Positions 59,499-64,000 of a stretch of 64,000 bases of DNA are shown one piece after another. A program made the translations under genes and the position numbers. Under the pieces are notes generated by a model, which saw only the letters and a list, made by a program, of their open reading frames with translations, was not told the origin of the DNA and did not search any database. Each line of letters begins with the position of its first letter. Position 1 is the first letter of the stretch. Origin of the DNA: Chitinophaga ginsengisoli (lineage in GTDB: Bacteria; Bacteroidota; Bacteroidia; Chitinophagales; Chitinophagaceae); the NCBI RefSeq assembly GCF_003014595.1, contig NZ_PYGK01000008.1, forward strand, positions 62,001 through 126,000, written 5' to 3'.

Positions 59499-61004
59499 AT
59501 GAAACCATTATTCTTTGTAGCATCTTGCGCTATCGTTCTCACATCCTGTTCGAAAAACCTGGAGCAACTGGAAAACAATTCCAATTTATCCGAAGCGAAA
59601 GTTCTCGCAGTACAAGATTATTATGTAAGCCCTACTGGCAGTGACAACAATGACGGTAAATCACCGGAAAAAGCTTTTAAAACTATTCAAAAAGCGGCTA
59701 ATCTTGCAAAAGCGGGAACGACAGTACATCTGGCTGGCGGCGTTTACCAGCAGCAACTGGCAATCAACGTATCCGGAACTGCCGATCAGCCTATTACGTT
59801 CAGAGGTTCTCTGGATGCTCCTGCTTACATCCAGCAGGGCGGTAGCAATAATGCTATCGTAACGATTGAAAACCAGAGCCATATCCGTCTCTATGGCCTG
59901 AACGTTGGTAAGGTAACTAAAAAAGATGCCCAGGGCATCCTGATCACGGCTACTTCAACAGGTAGTGTGACAGACATTGAGCTGAATCATGTAAACGTAT
60001 CTGAAGTTGCATGGACGACTTCACGCACCAAAACTCCCGGCGACAATGATAATGCACAAGGTATTATCGTTTACGGAGAAGGCAAGGCACAGGCGAATGC
60101 TGTTAGTAACATCCGTATTGACAGCTGTAAGGTATTTGACAACATCACCGGCTACAGCGAGGCTATTTCTCTCGATGGTAACATCGATGGTTTCCGCATC
60201 ACTCATTGTGAAGTGTATAACAACACTAACATTGGTATTGCTTTAATTGGTAACTATCGTGTAAGCAGCACGGCGTCTCTTGACCAGGCCCGTAATGGTG
60301 TTGTTAGCCAGAATAACTGCTATGACAACGTGGCTGACTATGCTACCAGCGGTGGCATTTATGTAGATGGCGCGCGTGACATCAAAATTGAGAGGAACTG
60401 GTGCAAAGGTAATGGCTACGGCATCGAAGTAGGCGCAGAGGAAAATGGATCTGCTTCCAATATCACTGTAGTGGCAAACGTACTACAGGGTAACAGGGAA
60501 ACGGGGCTGGCGCTCGGCGGTTATAACTCAGGTACCAGCGGCCAGGTACTAAACGCTACCATTATCAACAATACTTTCTATAGGAACAGCACAAACGCCT
60601 CCTCCGGAGAGATTGCCATGACCAAAGCATCTAATTGTGTCATCTCGAATAACGTATTCTATACCAATGCGAAATTGCTCTTTTATGTAGAATCTATCAG
60701 TCCTCAGCAGAACAACCGTTTTGATTATAACACCTGGTTTACACCTACAGGTACTGTGAGTGTACAATGGGCCGGCAAAAGCTATTCCAGCTTTGCCACC
60801 TATCAGTCAGGTGCTAAACAGGATGCACATTCTATTAATAAAGATCCTTTATTGGTAAGTACAAGTGATTTCCATCTGCAAGCCAGCAGTCCGTCCCGTA
60901 ATATAGCTGATGTTAGTGCAATTAAAGACGCTACACAGCTGGATAAAGACGGTCTGCCACTGGTGAAGAATAATGTGAGCAGTATGGGGGCTTATCAGCA
61001 ATAA
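59499..61004 (+). CDS. Right-handed beta-helix (pectate-lyase-like) lipoprotein
   Basis: 501 residues with lipobox LTSC (Cys17 region). YYVSPTGSDNNDGKSPEKAFKTIQKAAN opens the mature part as in DUF1565/right-handed parallel beta-helix proteins, followed by repeated rungs such as ISLDGNIDGFRITHCEVYNN, GGIYVDGARDIKIERNWCKGN and NVFYTNAKLLFYVESIS. The family includes polysaccharide lyases and hydrolases, and also binding proteins. It is probably a surface protein acting on a polysaccharide; the catalytic residues cannot be assigned from the sequence alone. The hairpin at 61032-61062 closes it. Confidence 0.85.
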   Translation: MKPLFFVASCAIVLTSCSKNLEQLENNSNLSEAKVLAVQDYYVSPTGSDNNDGKSPEKAFKTIQKAANLAKAGTTVHLAGGVYQQQLAINVSGTADQPITFRGSLDAPAYIQQGGSNNAIVTIENQSHIRLYGLNVGKVTKKDAQGILITATSTGSVTDIELNHVNVSEVAWTTSRTKTPGDNDNAQGIIVYGEGKAQANAVSNIRIDSCKVFDNITGYSEAISLDGNIDGFRITHCEVYNNTNIGIALIGNYRVSSTASLDQARNGVVSQNNCYDNVADYATSGGIYVDGARDIKIERNWCKGNGYGIEVGAEENGSASNITVVANVLQGNRETGLALGGYNSGTSGQVLNATIINNTFYRNSTNASSGEIAMTKASNCVISNNVFYTNAKLLFYVESISPQQNNRFDYNTWFTPTGTVSVQWAGKSYSSFATYQSGAKQDAHSINKDPLLVSTSDFHLQASSPSRNIADVSAIKDATQLDKDGLPLVKNNVSSMGAYQQ

Positions 61005-61014
61005 GCATACGCCT

Positions 61015-61491
61015 TTAGATACGTATATTGGAAAACGCCGGAGACATCATCTCCGGCGTTTTTTGTGTTTTCCATTTTATGACATGGTATACCGCTTTGG
61101 TTGTGCCTACATTTCTAATGCCATGTAATTGATTAGATGCCTGGAAAATAACAGACCCAGGTCCTACACGTTTTGTGATGCCGTTCACAGTCGATTCAAC
61201 CGTTCCTTCCTTTATGATGATGAGCTCCTCGTCAGGATGCTGATGTGGCGGATGAGGCGCTTCCCCGGGATTCAATGTGGTTACATGCAGCTCCAGTTCA
61301 TCCAGTGTTGGTGTAGGAGCCTGGAGGAACTGGCGTCTTTCTCCTGTTTTCGTAGGTTCCACTTTAATGTCATTCCAGTCGTATATAGTAGACGATAAGG
61401 GAGGCTGTTGATTTCTATGTGCAATAATGGCCATTGGGATGCACATGATCAGCACAGTAATACAAACAAGGGTTATTTCACGTTTTGTCAT
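61015..61491 (-). CDS. Cupin-domain protein with an N-terminal membrane helix
   Basis: 158 residues. MTKREITLVCITVLIMCIPM is a membrane anchor or signal. The cupin core includes APHPPHQHPDEELIIIKEGTVESTVNG with the metal-binding histidines (HPPHQH) and the glutamate; QLHGIRNVG holds a later histidine. The last 16 codons (61015-61062) lie on the terminator of the convergent gene, which suggests that the frame was extended into the hairpin by loss of an earlier stop, or that it simply overlaps. Function unknown; many such cupins are dioxygenases or sugar-binding proteins. Confidence 0.8.
   Translation of the reverse strand: MTKREITLVCITVLIMCIPMAIIAHRNQQPPLSSTIYDWNDIKVEPTKTGERRQFLQAPTPTLDELELHVTTLNPGEAPHPPHQHPDEELIIIKEGTVESTVNGITKRVGPGSVIFQASNQLHGIRNVGTTKAVYHVIKWKTQKTPEMMSPAFSNIRI
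61032..61062. terminator. Terminator hairpin inside the end of the cupin gene
   Basis: AAAACGCCGGAG (61032-61043) pairs with CTCCGGCGTTTT (61051-61062) around a 7-nt loop; further Ts follow on the plus side. It closes the beta-helix lipoprotein gene (stop 61002-61004), and read on the minus strand it is part of the cupin coding end. Confidence 0.85.
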
Positions 61492-61748
61492 TGTATTGGG
61501 TTTAGATAACTGAATTTACAAAAGAATATGCTGATTTTTTATTGCTATTCCCACTGCTTTCCGATCGTGAAACTAGTCATCTTCAGTTTCATGTACGTCC
61601 TCATTGGTCATTTTTACCCGCTTTTATGAAACCTCAAACTGAAATATAAATATCACACACCCCAAAAGCTAATACGGAAAACTTTCCTATCACTATATTC
61701 TCCATATTTGCCTGATAACCAAACTTAACTCACCTAAATAACCGCAAA

Positions 61749-63287
61749 ATGACTGCAACCCTAAACCTCCCAAAAGGGAATGTAACCTATGCGTTCTTCT
61801 GGCTGTTGCTAACTTTTTCTCTGACATTTGTTGCCTGTAAAAAAGAACAGGTACCTGCCACTCCTCCTCCAACACATGTAGCTGCCGATCCGAATGACGT
61901 TTACAGGATCGCCTTTTCGAAAACACTGGCTAAAGCAGTAAAGGACGAACCGGCTGTCCGTAGTTTCATCAAAACAGAAGCTACACGTATGTTTGATAAT
62001 GATTATGATATTCTCTACCAGGCTGCAAAAGACAAAAAACTGGCTAACGGCCGGACTTTACAAGAAACACTGTTTAAATACGCTGATGATGCAGAAGGTT
62101 TTCGAACAGCCAGTGAGCAGTTGCCATTGTTGACCATTTACGTACCTGAGCTGCCTAACTTCTCAGCAGAAAAATGGCATGCAGAAACGGAGATCCCACA
62201 AGTAGCAATTAAACAGGCTGACAAAGCAGGAACCAGCATTTACGATGCAGCAGGAAAAGAAACTGTCCTGGGAAACAGTGATATCCCTGGATTCCCTCTG
62301 CTGGTAGTGAAAAGTAATGAGCGTGTGATCAACACAAATGCTACTTCAGATGCCCGGCAGCTGAAAAATGTCTTTTACGCTAATGCGCGTTATTCCTTCG
62401 CCTTTCTGGATGATGCATTTGATGGTTCCAAACCTAAAAAGCCCGCACCGTCTAATGAAAGGCTAGCGCTGAGTATAGATCAGACACTCATAGACGCTTA
62501 TAACTCGGGCACTGAATGGCAAAGGGATTATATTTACTACGGCATCACACCCACAAATACTGTGGGAAAATTTACCAACCGCTACAGTGAATTTATCACT
62601 TCCTTTTCTTTTACTAAGCCGGAACACCTGGGACTGATCTCTACGCATGCAAACGACCCAAAAGCAGTTACCGATAAAGTATTGCAGCGTCCATACTGGA
62701 TTGACGGGCGGTTTGAGATCAGGATCAGCATATTTCTCAATTCAAAAAATGCAGTGGGCCAGGAACTCAGGAAGTATTTTACTGCAACAGGGCCAGAACT
62801 ATTCACACTTGAGTATGACAGTACAAAATTAGCAATCGGCAACATCTATTTGTACCACTTCACACAGGCCACCCCACGGGTTTATAATCCAAATATAGAG
62901 ATCGTGCCGTGGGATCTTGAGCAATACGGCAGCATCTGGAAATTCGTTGTATCTGAATACGATCCGGCTGAAGAAATAACGAGGACAGTTACCAATACGA
63001 CAACCTATGGATCAAATTTTGAAATAAATGTTAGCACAGGAGAAAAACTCAAGATAGGTGGTAAGTTTGGGGCAAGTGCGACAACCACACACACAGAATC
63101 ATATCAGTATAAAACTACTACCGGCTCTCAGGACCTGGCCGAAGGTGTGCTTGATTTTCGTTACCCGGTCATCACCAACATCGGGCAGATCTACATTCCT
63201 TTCATCGGTATGCGTACTATTTACCTTACGTACAAAGTATCTACAGGAACGGTTACTTTTTCAGTCGAGCCTAAAAAACTTTACTAA
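61749..63287 (+). CDS. Large lipoprotein of unknown function
   Basis: 512 residues with lipobox TFVAC (Cys32 region) and KKEQ after it. The first part has helical segments (RIAFSKTLAKAVKDEPAVRSFIK). The remainder has beta-type segments with IYYGITPTNTVGKFTNRYSEFI, IRISIFLNSKNAVGQEL and VPWDLEQYGSIWKFVVSEYDP. No recognised family. It is a single gene, convergent with the hypothetical gene at 63454-63831, with a long inverted repeat between them. Confidence 0.65.
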   Translation: MTATLNLPKGNVTYAFFWLLLTFSLTFVACKKEQVPATPPPTHVAADPNDVYRIAFSKTLAKAVKDEPAVRSFIKTEATRMFDNDYDILYQAAKDKKLANGRTLQETLFKYADDAEGFRTASEQLPLLTIYVPELPNFSAEKWHAETEIPQVAIKQADKAGTSIYDAAGKETVLGNSDIPGFPLLVVKSNERVINTNATSDARQLKNVFYANARYSFAFLDDAFDGSKPKKPAPSNERLALSIDQTLIDAYNSGTEWQRDYIYYGITPTNTVGKFTNRYSEFITSFSFTKPEHLGLISTHANDPKAVTDKVLQRPYWIDGRFEIRISIFLNSKNAVGQELRKYFTATGPELFTLEYDSTKLAIGNIYLYHFTQATPRVYNPNIEIVPWDLEQYGSIWKFVVSEYDPAEEITRTVTNTTTYGSNFEINVSTGEKLKIGGKFGASATTTHTESYQYKTTTGSQDLAEGVLDFRYPVITNIGQIYIPFIGMRTIYLTYKVSTGTVTFSVEPKKLY

Positions 63288-63349
63288 CATTTAGTCTGCT
63301 CTGAGAGGCATTCTTCATTCCCCACATGCACGGGATGGCCTATAATGGC

Positions 63350-63415
63350 AATGACCAATGATAGCTAACAAAGGGAACGGAAAACATATCCATTTGTTAG
63401 CCATCATTGGTCATT
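63350..63415. terminator. Long inverted repeat between convergent genes
   Basis: A 23-bp arm (63350-63372) pairs with 63393-63415 with a single mismatch, across a 20-nt loop. It lies between two convergent genes (stops at 63287 and 63454) and is best explained as a bidirectional terminator. Confidence 0.7.
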
Positions 63416-63453
63416 TCTCCGCCGTCAGGAATCACCAGACAGCCTATCACCAT

Positions 63454-63831
63454 TTATTTTACTCTGTCTGCGAATGCTTCAAACATATCCAGCAGACCAC
63501 CTTCAGCATGATCGTCGTCTTTCTTTTTCAGTTTCATATAGACGTCATAACCACTTGCATTGAAATAAACAGTCACTTCCTCGCCTGCCAGCAGCGTAGA
63601 ATCAATTTTGGCTATCTCTTTACCTGTAGTATCTTGTATATTCCCAGCTAGTTTTCCTTCTTTACTTTCCAGATGCATGAGCATTTTAGAGTCGCCCTGA
63701 GGTGTTCCTTTCACCAGCACATTCCATTTACCACTAAAAAAGTCGGCGCCACTTTTGGCTTGTCCCTGAGCACAGGATGAAAATGCGATGGCCAGTAAGC
63801 ATGCGATAAAAATTGATCTTAGTGTTTTCAT
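63454..63831 (-). CDS. Small exported protein of unknown function
   Basis: 125 residues with a lipobox-like signal (AIAFSSC, then AQGQAKSG). The mature part has DFFSGKWNVLVKGTPQGDSKML and a lysine/aspartate-rich end (KLKKKDDDHAEGG). Its beta-strand spacing resembles small Bacteroidota proteins with a lipocalin-type barrel, but I cannot name a family. It ends near the inverted repeat and begins 31 bp downstream of the cut gene at the window edge. Confidence 0.6.
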   Translation of the reverse strand: MKTLRSIFIACLLAIAFSSCAQGQAKSGADFFSGKWNVLVKGTPQGDSKMLMHLESKEGKLAGNIQDTTGKEIAKIDSTLLAGEEVTVYFNASGYDVYMKLKKKDDDHAEGGLLDMFEAFADRVK

Positions 63832-63862
63832 AACTTTGGAAATTGGGTTTAAAAAGTATTAA

Positions 63863-64000
63863 TTAGTCTGCCATTTTAAATGTGGTATTCAATACCACCA
63901 TCAGAGAAGATCCGGGCGCTGCGTCTTTATTTTTGAATACAAGGTATATATCATGATAACCTTCTGTCGCCGTAACAGGTAATTGCACTGGTTTACCGCT
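63863..64000 (-). CDS. C-terminal end of a protein resembling a CBM6-type domain
   Basis: Forty-five residues plus the TAA stop (63865-63863) are visible; the gene continues past the right edge. The sequence includes VTATEGYHDIYLVFKNKDAAP, which looks like the last strands of a family 6 carbohydrate-binding module, where the pattern TG-x-HDxYLVF is common. In Chitinophaga such modules end sugar-metabolising enzymes, ThuA proteins or cytochromes. The rest of the protein cannot be judged. The small exported protein gene (63454) follows on the same strand. Confidence 0.55.
   Translation of the reverse strand, partial: SGKPVQLPVTATEGYHDIYLVFKNKDAAPGSSLMVVLNTTFKMAD

Overview
The window looks like chromosome from a Bacteroidota bacterium of the Chitinophagaceae, most likely Chitinophaga or a close relative. 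The evidence is a SusC/SusD pair, many lipoproteins with short lipobox signals, a giant PKD-repeat protein ending in a gliding-motility (type IX secretion) C-terminal domain, a one-polypeptide CcsB-CcsA cytochrome c synthase, promoters of the Bacteroidota TTTG-N19/20-TAnnTTTG type, and weak Shine-Dalgarno signals. No tRNA, rRNA, CRISPR array or insertion sequence was recognised.

Layout. 0-4 kb: a cut secreted protein, a decayed gene, a beta-propeller lipoprotein with a formylglycine-generating-enzyme (FGE) type lipoprotein that keeps the catalytic cysteine pair, and a small HTH protein. 4-7 kb: a short-chain dehydrogenase, an AraC regulator and a shortened AraC-like sensor domain. 7-17 kb: a minus-strand respiratory cluster with CcsBA haem-lyase, an MbnP/MbnH pair (copper protein and dihaem enzyme), two small membrane proteins, a fused dihaem CcoO/CcoP-like subunit, a cbb3-type CcoN with a duplicated N-terminal module, a DUF3817 protein and a small multi-helix membrane protein, followed by a GlxA-type regulator. 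18-28 kb: accessory hypothetical genes, including two overlapping tiny membrane proteins, a DUF4240 protein, a glycine-rich-domain protein with a Gly/Cys tail, a GH75-like secreted protein and a RibD-type reductase. 29-36 kb: SusC, SusD, fasciclin and SusE-like lipoproteins. 36-39.5 kb: an FAD amine oxidase and a ThDP decarboxylase. 39.8-42.7 kb: anaerobic ribonucleotide reductase NrdD/NrdG. 43-49 kb: a serine hydrolase, a metallo-hydrolase and a PafA-like phosphatase with an altered nucleophile. 49.4-54.3 kb: the giant PKD/T9SS protein. 54.3-59.4 kb: a caspase-like protease overlapping a TIR-TM-FGE fusion, divergent from a membrane-protein/histidine-kinase/response-regulator operon, with four AGG...CCT dyads between them. 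59.5-64 kb: a beta-helix lipoprotein, a cupin, a large lipoprotein and a cut protein resembling a CBM6 domain.

The most interesting locus is the caspase + TIR-TM-FGE operon (54536-56520). It pairs a putative NAD-processing TIR domain with a putative protease in the manner of TIR-caspase anti-phage systems, but adds a membrane anchor and a catalytically dead FGE (C-type-lectin-fold) domain. The respiratory cluster and NrdDG together suggest an organism that copes with low oxygen. A dispersed 16-bp palindrome occurs in four intergenic regions and may be an operator. All assignments come from reading motifs; no database search was run.
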